From CALJFL01 sp963669435 (GTDB lineage Bacteria; Pseudomonadota; Gammaproteobacteria; Pseudomonadales; Halieaceae), in the NCBI GenBank assembly GCA_963669435.1, contig OY770025.1:2604001-2668000 (forward strand): DNA of 64,000 bases, given 5' to 3'. The notes beneath the pieces were generated by a model that was given only the letters and a program-made list of their open reading frames with translations, ran no database searches and had not been told where the DNA came from. Positions 17,048 through 25,653 of this stretch are shown here, in pieces (position 1 is the stretch's first letter; the number at the start of each line of letters is the position of its first letter). The translations under genes were made by a program, and so were the position numbers.

Positions 17048-17917
17048 GTGCGAGTTCTTCTGATCGGTGCTGATACTGCTGTTGGCCTGGCCCTGCAGTC
17101 TTTCATCGTGCGTTGGGGGCGACACGAAGTGGTGCCCTTGTCCACTTCCGCTTGTCGTTGGAAAAGCGAGCGTCAAGCCAAGAAAGCGGCGCGGCGTGCC
17201 AGTTGTGAAGTCATTATCGATACGCGCGTGGTCTCTGCCCTGGACGCCAGGGAAGAGCTTCACGAATTGGATGTCGAGCGTTGTCACTGGCTGGCCAAGG
17301 CCTGCCAGCGCAGCGATATCCGCTACCTGTATCTCTCCAGTGCTCGGGTTTATTCCGGTTCGCACGATCGCCCGTATACCGAATTTGACCAGCCCGACAA
17401 CAGCGAGTCGGTGGGTCAGTTGCTGGGTCGAGCGGAGTCGCTGGTCAAGGATACCTGCGACGGCCACCTGATACTTCGCCTGGGGCCCATTTTCTCCGCA
17501 CGCGGAGACAACTCTCTTACCTACCTGCTCGACCAGTTTGCGGCGGGTGGGTCGGTTACCCTGGATAATAATCTCAGTGGCTGTCCCGTGGACGCTGGCG
17601 ACGCGGCACGGGTCATTGCTGCGATCGTCGACCAGATTAGCACCGGCGCGGATGCCTGGGGCGTCTACAATTATGCGAGTTCTGATGCCACTCATTGTTA
17701 TGAATTTGCAGAGGCGTTGCTTGCATGCGCCTCACAATATTCGGCCATCGCAGAGTCTTCCGTGGAGTTACTCGCGCCCGAAGAGGTCGGCGACCCTTTG
17801 AATCGCGCGCTGGAGTGCAGCCGAATCCTTAATACCTTTGCAATCAAGCAGGTACCTTGGCGCGGTTTTGTTGCTGATGCAGTCAAGCAATACTTTGAAT
17901 TGCAGCAACAGGAGTAG
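17048..17917 (+). CDS. RmlD-like extended SDR family protein, catalytic Tyr/Lys apparently lost
   Basis: 289 residues from a GTG start. The N-terminus MRVLLIGADTAVGLAL resembles the Rossmann glycine motif, and YLSSARVYSGSHDRPYTE matches the RmlD/extended SDR fold (dTDP-4-dehydrorhamnose reductase relatives). The place where family members carry YxxxK (as in YGRSK) reads LLGRAE, so the proton-relay Tyr and Lys seem absent. It may be a non-catalytic NAD(P)-binding protein. It lies 38 nt after ssb and 4 nt before moaB, in a likely ssb-SDR-moaB-moeA run. No sugar-nucleotide genes are adjacent. Confidence 0.75.
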   Translation: MRVLLIGADTAVGLALQSFIVRWGRHEVVPLSTSACRWKSERQAKKAARRASCEVIIDTRVVSALDAREELHELDVERCHWLAKACQRSDIRYLYLSSARVYSGSHDRPYTEFDQPDNSESVGQLLGRAESLVKDTCDGHLILRLGPIFSARGDNSLTYLLDQFAAGGSVTLDNNLSGCPVDAGDAARVIAAIVDQISTGADAWGVYNYASSDATHCYEFAEALLACASQYSAIAESSVELLAPEEVGDPLNRALECSRILNTFAIKQVPWRGFVADAVKQYFELQQQE

Positions 17918-17921
17918 ATTG

Positions 17922-18452
17922 ATGAGCAAAGCCACTGACACAACCATGACACCGCTTAATGTGGCCGTGCTGACAGTGTCTGATACCCGCACCGAAGACG
18001 ACGATACCTCCGGCGCTTTCCTGGTTTCAGCCTTGCAGGAAAACGGCCACCACCTGGCCGCAAAGGAAATTGTCATAGATGATATCTATCGTATTCGCGC
18101 CACCATTTCGGCCTGGATCGCCAATCCGTCCATAGACGTAGCGCTCGTTACCGGGGGTACCGGGTTTTCGGGGCGGGACTCTACACCCGAGGCGGTCACG
18201 CCCCTGTTTGACAAGGCGGTTGAGGGGTTTGGAGAGGTATTTCGGGCCCTGTCGTTCGAGGAGATCGGATCATCCACAGTGCAATCCAGAGCAGTCGCTG
18301 GCCTGGCAAATAACACGGTCATTTTCTGTATGCCGGGGTCTACGGGAGCCTGCCGTACCGCCTGGGAAGGGTTGATTCGCGATCAACTCGATAGCACTTA
18401 CAAGCCCTGCAACTTCGTGGGTGTATTGAAGGTACGCACCTCCTCCCAATGA
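17922..18452 (+). CDS. moaB: Molybdenum cofactor biosynthesis protein MoaB
   Basis: 176 residues from the ATG at 17922, with AGGAG 9 nt upstream; the longer frame to 17838 overlaps the previous gene. MoaB/MogA proteins adenylylate molybdopterin before metal insertion. The MoCF-domain motifs TVSDTRTEDDDTSG and LVTGGTGFSGRDSTPEAV are intact, as is the tail TYKPCNFVGVLK typical of MoaB. The stop overlaps the moeA start in ATGA, so the two are translationally coupled. Confidence 0.95.
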   Translation: MSKATDTTMTPLNVAVLTVSDTRTEDDDTSGAFLVSALQENGHHLAAKEIVIDDIYRIRATISAWIANPSIDVALVTGGTGFSGRDSTPEAVTPLFDKAVEGFGEVFRALSFEEIGSSTVQSRAVAGLANNTVIFCMPGSTGACRTAWEGLIRDQLDSTYKPCNFVGVLKVRTSSQ

Positions 18453-19657
18453 GTGGATTGTTGCCCCTGGAAGTGGCGCTTGCCCAGATTCTAACGGGTA
18501 CAAAGCCCTGTGTGGAGACTGCTGAGTTAGCACTAATTGAGTCCCTGGGCCGGGTGTTGGCCGAGGATGTATATGCTTCGATCAATGTCCCGGGTGCGGA
18601 CAACAGCGCGATGGACGGTTACGCGCTCAGGGTAGCTGACCTCGTGCAACATCCAATGCCTGTATCCCAGCGCATACCTGCCGGTGCCGCACCACAGGCC
18701 CTGGAGCCCGGCACCGCGGCGCGCATTTTTACCGGCGCCAAGATACCCCCTGGTGCCGATGCTGTGGTTATGCAGGAAGATTGTATCGTCGAGGGTGATG
18801 TCATCCGGGTCAAGGTCGCGGCTAAGACGGGGGACCATATCCGCCCGCAAGGGCAGGATATCGCCAGCGGTAGCAAGGTCCTGCAAGCGGGTAGAACACT
18901 CAGGCCCCAGGACATGGGTTTACTGGCTTCGGTTGGTTGCGAACGGGTCACCATCTATCGTCCCCTGCGTGTTGCCATTTTATCTACCGGCGACGAGTTA
19001 GTGGAGCCGGGCGCAGGGACGCTGGCAGACAGCCAGTTGTTCAATTCCAACCGCTACACCCTTACCGGATTGCTGCAGGCCATGCACATGCAGGTCGTGG
19101 ATGGCGGCATTGTTGAAGATGACGCCCAGGCCACTGCTGAGGCTTTGCAACAAGCTGCCCAGGAGGCAGATTGTGTGATCACCACCGGCGGCGTGTCGGT
19201 TGGGGAGGAGGATCATGTCAAGGCGCAAGTGGAAGAACTGGGCGAACTGGCACTGTGGAAACTGGCGATCAAGCCGGGCAAGCCACTTGCCTATGGTCGG
19301 ATTGGTGACACACCATTCATCGGACTGCCCGGAAACCCAAGCTCTGTGTTCGTGACTTTCAGTCTGGTCGCCAGGCCATTTCTGCGCAAGCTCCAGGGAA
19401 TCAACGAAGAAGCGCTGCCCACACTTACCGCCGCTGCAGATTTTGAGGTCGGCCGCCCGGGAGGACGACAGGAGTATTTGCGGGTGACACTGGTGGCGGG
19501 TGAATCCGGGTTGGTTGCACACCGCTTTTCCAACCAGAGCTCGGGTGTGCTCAGTTCGGTGTCCCATTCCAACGCGCTGGCGGTTATTCCTATTGGGCGG
19601 ACCGTGGCGCGGGGGGATCCAGTCGAGGTTATTCCCCTGGATCTACTTGCAGGGTGA
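18449..19657 (+). CDS. moeA: Molybdopterin molybdenumtransferase MoeA
   Basis: 402 residues. MoeA inserts molybdate into adenylylated molybdopterin. Key segments are NSAMDGYALRV (about 51-61), the loop containing TTGGVSVGEEDHV, and PGNPSSVFVTFSL near the start of the last third. It overlaps moaB by 4 nt. A long imperfect inverted repeat starts 18 nt after its stop. Confidence 0.97.
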   Translation: MSGLLPLEVALAQILTGTKPCVETAELALIESLGRVLAEDVYASINVPGADNSAMDGYALRVADLVQHPMPVSQRIPAGAAPQALEPGTAARIFTGAKIPPGADAVVMQEDCIVEGDVIRVKVAAKTGDHIRPQGQDIASGSKVLQAGRTLRPQDMGLLASVGCERVTIYRPLRVAILSTGDELVEPGAGTLADSQLFNSNRYTLTGLLQAMHMQVVDGGIVEDDAQATAEALQQAAQEADCVITTGGVSVGEEDHVKAQVEELGELALWKLAIKPGKPLAYGRIGDTPFIGLPGNPSSVFVTFSLVARPFLRKLQGINEEALPTLTAAADFEVGRPGGRQEYLRVTLVAGESGLVAHRFSNQSSGVLSSVSHSNALAVIPIGRTVARGDPVEVIPLDLLAG

Positions 19658-19674
19658 TAAAGCGGCGGTGGGAC

Positions 19675-19859
19675 GCACTGGCCAGTTGATTAACCTGACC
19701 GGCGGACGCAAGCTTGCCATCATTTCCGGCTGCTGCGGAACTCGACCATTTTTGCTGCGCAAAAATCGGGACTCGATCAGTCCTCGCAGAAAGCTCCTCC
19801 AATGATGGCAAGCTTAAGCGCGTCCTGACTGCCTGTCAGATTAATCAACTGACCAGTGC
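19675..19859. repeat. Long imperfect inverted repeat of a second type, between convergent moeA and fabB
   Basis: The left arm 19675-19724 and right arm 19801-19859 are complementary over about 45 positions, with a bulge of about 9 nt on the right arm. The outer 20 nt and inner 15 nt (AAGCTTGCCATCATT) pair well. The 76-nt centre (19725-19800) contains a perfect 8-bp hairpin ATTTTTGC-TGC-GCAAAAAT at 19748-19766. The core differs from the GGA-loop family, and this window has only one copy. It may end transcription from both sides, but it has no T tract. Nothing else lies in the 283-nt gap. Confidence 0.8.
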
Positions 19860-19940
19860 TCGTGGCACCTTTCTGTTATTTTTGGGTTAGCCCAATCAGA
19901 TAGTCGCAAGTCGCGCTAATCAGGCCGACGCGATTAGCGC

Positions 19941-21167
19941 CTAGTCTTGATACTTCTGGAACACCAGCGATGCATTGGTTCCACCAAAACCAAAGCTGTT
20001 AGACATCACCCGTTGCAAATCAACGTCGTCATGTCGGGTGACCGCGATAGGTAGACCTTCTGCCTCGGGATCAAGGTTCTCGATGTTGGCCGAGGCGGCG
20101 ATGAAGTTGTGCTGCTGCATCAGCAGCGAGTAGATGGCCTCCTGAACGCCGGCAGCGCCCAGGGAGTGGCCGGAAAGCGACTTGGTCGATCCCACCACCG
20201 GGATATGGTCCAGGTCCTCGTGGGCTGTGCGCACCGCCTTCAACTCCTGGATGTCGCCGGCCGGGGTGCTGGTGCCGTGGGCATTGATGTAGTCCACCGG
20301 GCCATCTACCGTGGCTAACGCTTGCTGCATGCAGCGCACCGCACCTTCGCCGGAGGGGGCGACCATATCGTAGCCATCGGATGTGGCGCCGTAACCCACC
20401 ACTTCAGCGTAAATTTTCGCGCCACGGGCCTTGGCGTGTTCCAGTTCCTCAAGCACCAGCATGCCACCGCCACCGGCGATGATAAAACCGTCGCGATCAG
20501 CGTCGTAGGCTCGAGAGGCCCGCTCCGGGGTTTCATTGTACTTGGTGGACAGTGCGCCCATAGCGTCAAACAAGCTGCTGAGCGTCCAGTGTAGTTCTTC
20601 GCCACCGCCGGCGAACACGATATCCTGCTTGTTCAGTTGAATCTGCTCCACCGCATTGCCTATGCAGTGTGCGCTGGTGGAGCATGCGGAAGATATCGAG
20701 TAGTTAACACCCTTGATCTTGAATGGGGTGGCCAGGCAGGCTGATACGGTGCTGCCCATGGTTTGGGTTACGCGGTAGGGGCCGACCCGGCGCAGGCCGC
20801 GCTCCCTGAGGATGTCCGCCGCCTCCGTTTGGCTGGCGGAAGAGGCGCCGCCGGAGCCGGCGATAATACCCGTGCGGACATTGGAAATGTCGGACTCTTC
20901 CAGGCCGGAATCAGCAATCGCCTGTTGCATGGATATATAGGCATAGGCCGCAGCATCACCCATGAAGCGCAGCTGCTTGCGGTCAATCAGTTCCTTGGTG
21001 TCAATCTCGGGGGCGCCCGCTACGTGGGAGCGCATCCCCACATCGATGTGTTCCTGACGTAAGCTGATGCCAGAGCGGCCTTCGAACAGCGAGTCCTTCA
21101 CGCTTGCGGCATCATTCCCCAGGCAGGAGACGATACCCAGGCCGGTTACTACTACTCGTCTGCTCAT
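19941..21167 (-). CDS. fabB: 3-oxoacyl-[acyl-carrier-protein] synthase I
   Basis: 408 residues. FabB elongates the cis-3-decenoyl chain made by FabA in unsaturated fatty acid synthesis. The catalytic Cys lies in SSACSTSAHCIGNA (about residues 159-172), with the two His in NAHGTSTPAGD and KSLSGHSLGAAG. It starts 3 nt after the fabA stop, forming the fabA-fabB operon characteristic of gammaproteobacteria. Confidence 0.97.
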   Translation of the reverse strand: MSRRVVVTGLGIVSCLGNDAASVKDSLFEGRSGISLRQEHIDVGMRSHVAGAPEIDTKELIDRKQLRFMGDAAAYAYISMQQAIADSGLEESDISNVRTGIIAGSGGASSASQTEAADILRERGLRRVGPYRVTQTMGSTVSACLATPFKIKGVNYSISSACSTSAHCIGNAVEQIQLNKQDIVFAGGGEELHWTLSSLFDAMGALSTKYNETPERASRAYDADRDGFIIAGGGGMLVLEELEHAKARGAKIYAEVVGYGATSDGYDMVAPSGEGAVRCMQQALATVDGPVDYINAHGTSTPAGDIQELKAVRTAHEDLDHIPVVGSTKSLSGHSLGAAGVQEAIYSLLMQQHNFIAASANIENLDPEAEGLPIAVTRHDDVDLQRVMSNSFGFGGTNASLVFQKYQD

Positions 21168-21170
21168 GGA

Positions 21171-21686
21171 TCAAAAAGACTCCGTTGACTGGAACAGTCC
21201 GACTCGCAGACCTTCCGCAGTGTAAATTTCGCGGCCATCGACAGAGACGGTGCCATCCGCAATGCCCATGATCAATTTGCGCTCAATAACGCGCTTGATA
21301 TGTATGTTGTAGACCACCTTGGAGGCTGTGGGAAGAATTTCGCCGGTAAATTTCACTTCTCCACATCCCAGTGCGCGCCCACGTCCCGGATTACCCCGCC
21401 AGCCGAGGAAGAAGCCCACCAATTGCCACATGGCGTCGAGACCCAGGCAGCCGGGCATGACCGGGTCGCCATTGAAATGGCACTCGAAGAACCACAAGTC
21501 GGGATTGATATCCAGCTCAGCGACGATCTGACCCTTGCCAAAATTCCCGCCCTCGGAGGCAATATGGATGATGCGATCCAGCATCAGCATATTGTCGACG
21601 GGCAGACGAGCGTTGCCGGGGCCAAACAATTCGCCGTTGCCACAGGCAATGAGTTCCTCTTTGGTGTATGCGCTTTGGGGTGTCAT
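21171..21686 (-). CDS. fabA: 3-hydroxydecanoyl-ACP dehydratase/isomerase
   Basis: 171 residues, the family length. FabA dehydrates 3-hydroxydecanoyl-ACP and isomerises the product to the cis-3 form, the entry to anaerobic unsaturated fatty acids. The catalytic His lies in FFECHFNGDPVMPGCLGLDA, which also contains the active-site Asp. It leads the fabA-fabB unit. The 271-nt gap upstream separates it from divergent manC. I saw no FabR or DesT operator there that I would defend. Confidence 0.97.
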   Translation of the reverse strand: MTPQSAYTKEELIACGNGELFGPGNARLPVDNMLMLDRIIHIASEGGNFGKGQIVAELDINPDLWFFECHFNGDPVMPGCLGLDAMWQLVGFFLGWRGNPGRGRALGCGEVKFTGEILPTASKVVYNIHIKRVIERKLIMGIADGTVSVDGREIYTAEGLRVGLFQSTESF

Positions 21687-21957
21687 AGGATTTCCAGTGC
21701 TGGCACAGTGCGGGAGGCTTTAGAGCTGTCCCGGGTGCATTTTGCGTCGCCTTGAGATTGTCAGGGCTTTGAGGGTGCCATTCTAATGCCTGCGGTGCAC
21801 AAGTCCAGTATCCTCGCCAGAAACCGCGCCCTGGTCCTTACGCCGGTGCGCTGGTCAAGGCACTGGCGCTCGGATACCATAGCTTTGACGAACAGGGTAT
21901 GCCCTCTCGTTCAAACCAACACAACTCTGAGCCTGCAATCATTTCTCTGGATACACT

Positions 21958-23379
21958 ATGTTAACTCCCGTGATCCTTTCCGGCGGCGTCGGCAGTCGTC
22001 TGTGGCCTGTTTCCCGGGAACTCCACCCGAAGCAGTTTTTACCGCTGCTGGGTGATTACTCCATGTTGCAGGATACTCTGCAGCGAACCGCCTCCCTTAA
22101 TGCCAGCGCCCCAATGGTGGTATGCAATGAGGCGCACCGATTCCTGGTAGCGGAACAATTGCGCCAGGTTGATGTGCAGGCCGGTGCGATCATCCTCGAG
22201 CCCGCAGGTCGCAATACCGCGCCGGCGGTAGCGTTGGCTGCCATCCGGGCGTTGGAGGAGGATGCTGATGCCGAATTACTGGTGCTGCCAGCCGATCACC
22301 ACGTCCCCGATGTGACGGCGTTTCTGGCGGCCGTGAGTGCCAGCAAAGCGTTGGTCGCCGATGGTCGCCTGGTGACATTCGGTATCCAGCCCACGGTTGC
22401 CGAGACGGGTTATGGCTATATCAGGGCGGGGAGTTCGCTGGGTGAGGTCGGATTCGACATTGACAGTTTTGTTGAGAAGCCGGACCAGGCCACCGCACAG
22501 CGCTACCTCGATAGCGGCGAGTACTTCTGGAACAGCGGTATGTTCCTGTTCCGAGCAGACACCTACCTCACGGAACTGCGGGAACATGCGCCCGGGATTC
22601 TCGAAGCGTGTCACGCCGCGATGTCGGCGGCGAGTCGGGATATGGATTTTCTACGCCCCGATGCAGGCCACTTCCTGGCCAGCCCCAGTGACAGTATTGA
22701 CTATGCTGTAATGGAGAAAACCAGTCGTGGTGCCGTGGTTGCCCTCGATTGTGGTTGGAGTGATGTCGGTGCCTGGTCGGCCCTCTGGGACGTTTCTCAG
22801 GGAGACAGCGACAATAATGTCGTTGTAGGTGACGTGCTGATGGAGGATTGTAGCGAAACTTTTGTGCGTAGTGACTCCCGCTTGGTGGCCGCCCTGGGGG
22901 TGGACAACCTGGTAGTCGTGGAAACCGCGGACGCGGTGTTGGTTGCCGATCGCGCAAAAGTACAGGATGTCAAAAAGATAGTCAGCCGCCTGAAGGAAGA
23001 AGGTCGCGGCGAAGCCGAGTTGCACCAACGTGTCTACCGACCATGGGGCAGTTATGAGTCTCTGGTAATTGCCGATCGGTTTCAGGTGAAGCGCATTATC
23101 GTCGACCCGGGCCAACGCCTGTCGCTGCAGAAGCATCATCATCGCGCCGAACACTGGATCGTGGTGTCCGGGACAGCCGAGGTGACCTGTGAAGACAAAA
23201 TATTTATGCTGGGCGAAGATGAATCGACCTACATCCCGCTGGGGTGCAAGCATCGCCTCGCCAACCCGGGGCGCATTCCCCTGGAACTGATAGAAGTGCA
23301 ATCGGGCACTTACCTGGGCGAAGATGATATTGTCCGTTACGAAGATGTCTATGGCCGCGATGGCGAAGATAGCAAGTGA
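21958..23379 (+). CDS. manC: Mannose-1-phosphate guanylyltransferase / mannose-6-phosphate isomerase (ManC/AlgA type)
   Basis: 473 residues. The N-terminal nucleotidyltransferase (about 1-280) makes GDP-mannose and has the signature LSGGVGSRLWPVSRE followed by PKQFLPL, plus FVEKPD. The C-terminal cupin (about 350-465, with RPWGSYESL and LQKHHHRAEHW) is the type II phosphomannose isomerase half. With the downstream galU and phosphomannomutase it would supply GDP-mannose and UDP-glucose for surface polysaccharide. No polysaccharide assembly genes are in the window. Confidence 0.95.
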   Translation: MLTPVILSGGVGSRLWPVSRELHPKQFLPLLGDYSMLQDTLQRTASLNASAPMVVCNEAHRFLVAEQLRQVDVQAGAIILEPAGRNTAPAVALAAIRALEEDADAELLVLPADHHVPDVTAFLAAVSASKALVADGRLVTFGIQPTVAETGYGYIRAGSSLGEVGFDIDSFVEKPDQATAQRYLDSGEYFWNSGMFLFRADTYLTELREHAPGILEACHAAMSAASRDMDFLRPDAGHFLASPSDSIDYAVMEKTSRGAVVALDCGWSDVGAWSALWDVSQGDSDNNVVVGDVLMEDCSETFVRSDSRLVAALGVDNLVVVETADAVLVADRAKVQDVKKIVSRLKEEGRGEAELHQRVYRPWGSYESLVIADRFQVKRIIVDPGQRLSLQKHHHRAEHWIVVSGTAEVTCEDKIFMLGEDESTYIPLGCKHRLANPGRIPLELIEVQSGTYLGEDDIVRYEDVYGRDGEDSK

Positions 23380-23395
23380 GTGGAGAACCTAGAAA

Positions 23396-24223
23396 ATGAT
23401 CGATAAATGTCTGTTTCCGGTGGCTGGTTATGGCACCCGTTTTTTACCGGCCACCAAGAGCATGCCCAAGGAAATGTTGCCCATCGTCAACAAGCCGCTG
23501 GTCCAGTACGGAGTCGAGGAGGCAATCGCAGCCGGGATGACGACCTGTGCACTGGTTACCGGGCGTGGCAAGCGCTCCATCACCGACCACTTTGATATCA
23601 GCTATGAGCTGGAGCACCAGATTTCCGGCACTGGTAAAGAGGTGCACCTGGAAAGTATTCGCGATGTGCTGAACAAGGGCGTATTTACCATGGTACGCCA
23701 GCGCGAAATGAAAGGGCTCGGCCACGCCATCCTGACCGGCGAATCGCTGATCGGCATCCAGCCATTTGGGGTTTTGCTCTCTGATGACCTTTGCCTCAAT
23801 GAGGGCCCCGGTGTGCTTACCCAGATGGCAGAACTGTACCGCCAGTTTCGCTGCTCGATCGTGGCCATACAGGAAGTACCCATGGAAGAGGTTCACAAGT
23901 ACGGGGTTATTGCCGGCGAAAAGCTGAAGGACGGGATCTACCAGGTCAATGAGATGGTGGAAAAACCGCCGGCGGAATCTGCGCCCTCCAATCTGGCGAT
24001 TATCGGGCGCTATATCCTCACTCCCGATATTTTCGATATCATCCGCGAGACCGAACCTGGCGCTAACGGCGAAGTTCAGTTGACCGACGCACTGCAGACC
24101 CAGGCCCGACGGGGCTGTGTTATGGCCTACAAGTTCAAGGGCAAGCGCTTTGATTGCGGTAGCGTACCGGGTTTTGTGGAGGCCACAAATTACGTGTACG
24201 AAAACATCTACGGAAAGAGTTAG
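23396..24223 (+). CDS. galU: UTP--glucose-1-phosphate uridylyltransferase
   Basis: 275 residues. GalU makes UDP-glucose for glycans and LPS core. The signature AGYGTRFLPATKSMPKEMLP lies at residues 8-27 and EMVEKPP near 190. It is 16 nt after manC and 11 nt before the phosphomannomutase gene, so the three form one transcription unit. Confidence 0.97.
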   Translation: MIDKCLFPVAGYGTRFLPATKSMPKEMLPIVNKPLVQYGVEEAIAAGMTTCALVTGRGKRSITDHFDISYELEHQISGTGKEVHLESIRDVLNKGVFTMVRQREMKGLGHAILTGESLIGIQPFGVLLSDDLCLNEGPGVLTQMAELYRQFRCSIVAIQEVPMEEVHKYGVIAGEKLKDGIYQVNEMVEKPPAESAPSNLAIIGRYILTPDIFDIIRETEPGANGEVQLTDALQTQARRGCVMAYKFKGKRFDCGSVPGFVEATNYVYENIYGKS

Positions 24224-24234
24224 GCGAGCCAACC

Positions 24235-25584
24235 TTGGATAAATTTACCTGTTTCAAAGCCTACGATGTTCGTGGGCGAATTCCCGACCAACTCAACGAA
24301 GATATTGCCAGGCGCATTGGTCGTGCCTATGCGGCCATAGTAAAGCCGAAACGCGTGGTGATTGGCCACGACATCAGGTTGAGCAGCGAAGCCATCAAAG
24401 CTGCGGTGACTGATGGGCTGCGAGAGCAGGGCGTCGATGTGTTCGATGTTGGCCTGTGCGGCACAGAGGAAATCTACTTCGCTACCTCTCATGCCAACAT
24501 GGACGGCGGGATCGCCGTCACAGCCAGTCACAACCCGAAAGATTACAACGGGATGAAATTTGTGCGCGAGGAGTCCAAGCCGATTTCCGGCGACACTGGC
24601 TTGTTCGACATCCAGGCGCTGGCCGAGCGCAATGAATTTGAAGCTGCCAGTGAACGCGGTGGCCTCGAGCCGCTGGATACCTCGGATGCTTATGTGCAGC
24701 ATTTGTTGAGCTATGTGGACGCATCCTCACTCAAGTCACTGAAGGTCGTTGTGAATGCCGGTAATGGTGGTGCCGGGCGGGTGGTGGACCTGCTCGAGCC
24801 GCATTTACCCATCGAGTTCATCAAGCTGCACCATGAAACCGATGGCAACTTCCCGAATGGCGTTCCCAATCCCTTGCTCGTTGAAAACCGCGCACCCACG
24901 ATTGCAGCGGTGCGCGACCACGGGGCCGATATGGGGATCGCCTGGGACGGCGACTTCGATCGTTGTTTTTTCTTCGATCACACGGGCAGCTTTGTCGAGG
25001 GTTACTACCTCGTGGGTTTGCTCGGTGAGGCATTTTTACAGAAGGATGCCGGGGCTGGCATTGTCCATGATCCCCGGCTCACCTGGAATACCATCGATAT
25101 TGCTCAAAACCTGGGTGGCGTCGCCATTCAAAGCAAAACCGGGCATGCCTTCATCAAGGAAAGAATGCGCAAGGAAAATGCGATCTATGGCGGAGAGATG
25201 AGCGCTCACCATTATTTTCGGGACTTTGCCTATTGTGACAGTGGCATGATCCCCTGGTTATTGGTGGCGGGGCTGATGTCCTCCCGCAATATGGCATTGG
25301 CTGATATGGTCAACGAGCGCATGGACGCCTTTCCCTGTAGCGGTGAGATAAACCGCACGATAGAAAATCCGCAAGCGGTACTGGCCAAGGCGCGGGAGAC
25401 CTATGAAGAGCAGGCGAAGTTGATCGAGACCGTGGATGGTTTAAGCATGGAATTTGAAGGCTGGCGCTTCAACCTGCGCATGTCCAATACCGAGCCGGTG
25501 GTGCGGTTGAATGTAGAGAGCCGCGGTGACAGGCAACTGATGGAACAGCGCACCGAGGAATTACTGGCCCTGATTGATGGTTAG
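24235..25584 (+). CDS. cpsG: Phosphomannomutase (CpsG/ManB type)
   Basis: 449 residues from a TTG start. That start is supported by alignment of its first residues (DKFTCFKAYDVRG) with CpsG proteins, though the ribosome-binding site is weak. The enzyme interconverts mannose 6- and 1-phosphate. The catalytic Ser lies in TASHNPKDYNGMK, the metal site is DGDFDRCF, and the phosphate-binding loop is RMSNTEPVVRLNVE. With manC and galU it completes a nucleotide-sugar module. A phosphoglucomutase side activity is possible. Confidence 0.93.
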   Translation: MDKFTCFKAYDVRGRIPDQLNEDIARRIGRAYAAIVKPKRVVIGHDIRLSSEAIKAAVTDGLREQGVDVFDVGLCGTEEIYFATSHANMDGGIAVTASHNPKDYNGMKFVREESKPISGDTGLFDIQALAERNEFEAASERGGLEPLDTSDAYVQHLLSYVDASSLKSLKVVVNAGNGGAGRVVDLLEPHLPIEFIKLHHETDGNFPNGVPNPLLVENRAPTIAAVRDHGADMGIAWDGDFDRCFFFDHTGSFVEGYYLVGLLGEAFLQKDAGAGIVHDPRLTWNTIDIAQNLGGVAIQSKTGHAFIKERMRKENAIYGGEMSAHHYFRDFAYCDSGMIPWLLVAGLMSSRNMALADMVNERMDAFPCSGEINRTIENPQAVLAKARETYEEQAKLIETVDGLSMEFEGWRFNLRMSNTEPVVRLNVESRGDRQLMEQRTEELLALIDG

Positions 25585-25653
25585 TGTCCGCTCTGGTCAC
25601 TTCATTTTATTGCCGAGCAGGCGCAACCTGCCTAAGTGAAGTGCGATTCGCAG

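Noticed and set aside
21687..21957. FabR/DesT operator and promoter between fabA and manC
   Set aside because: Only weak promoter-like pairs (TGGTCA-17-TACCAT) and no clear palindromic operator were seen.
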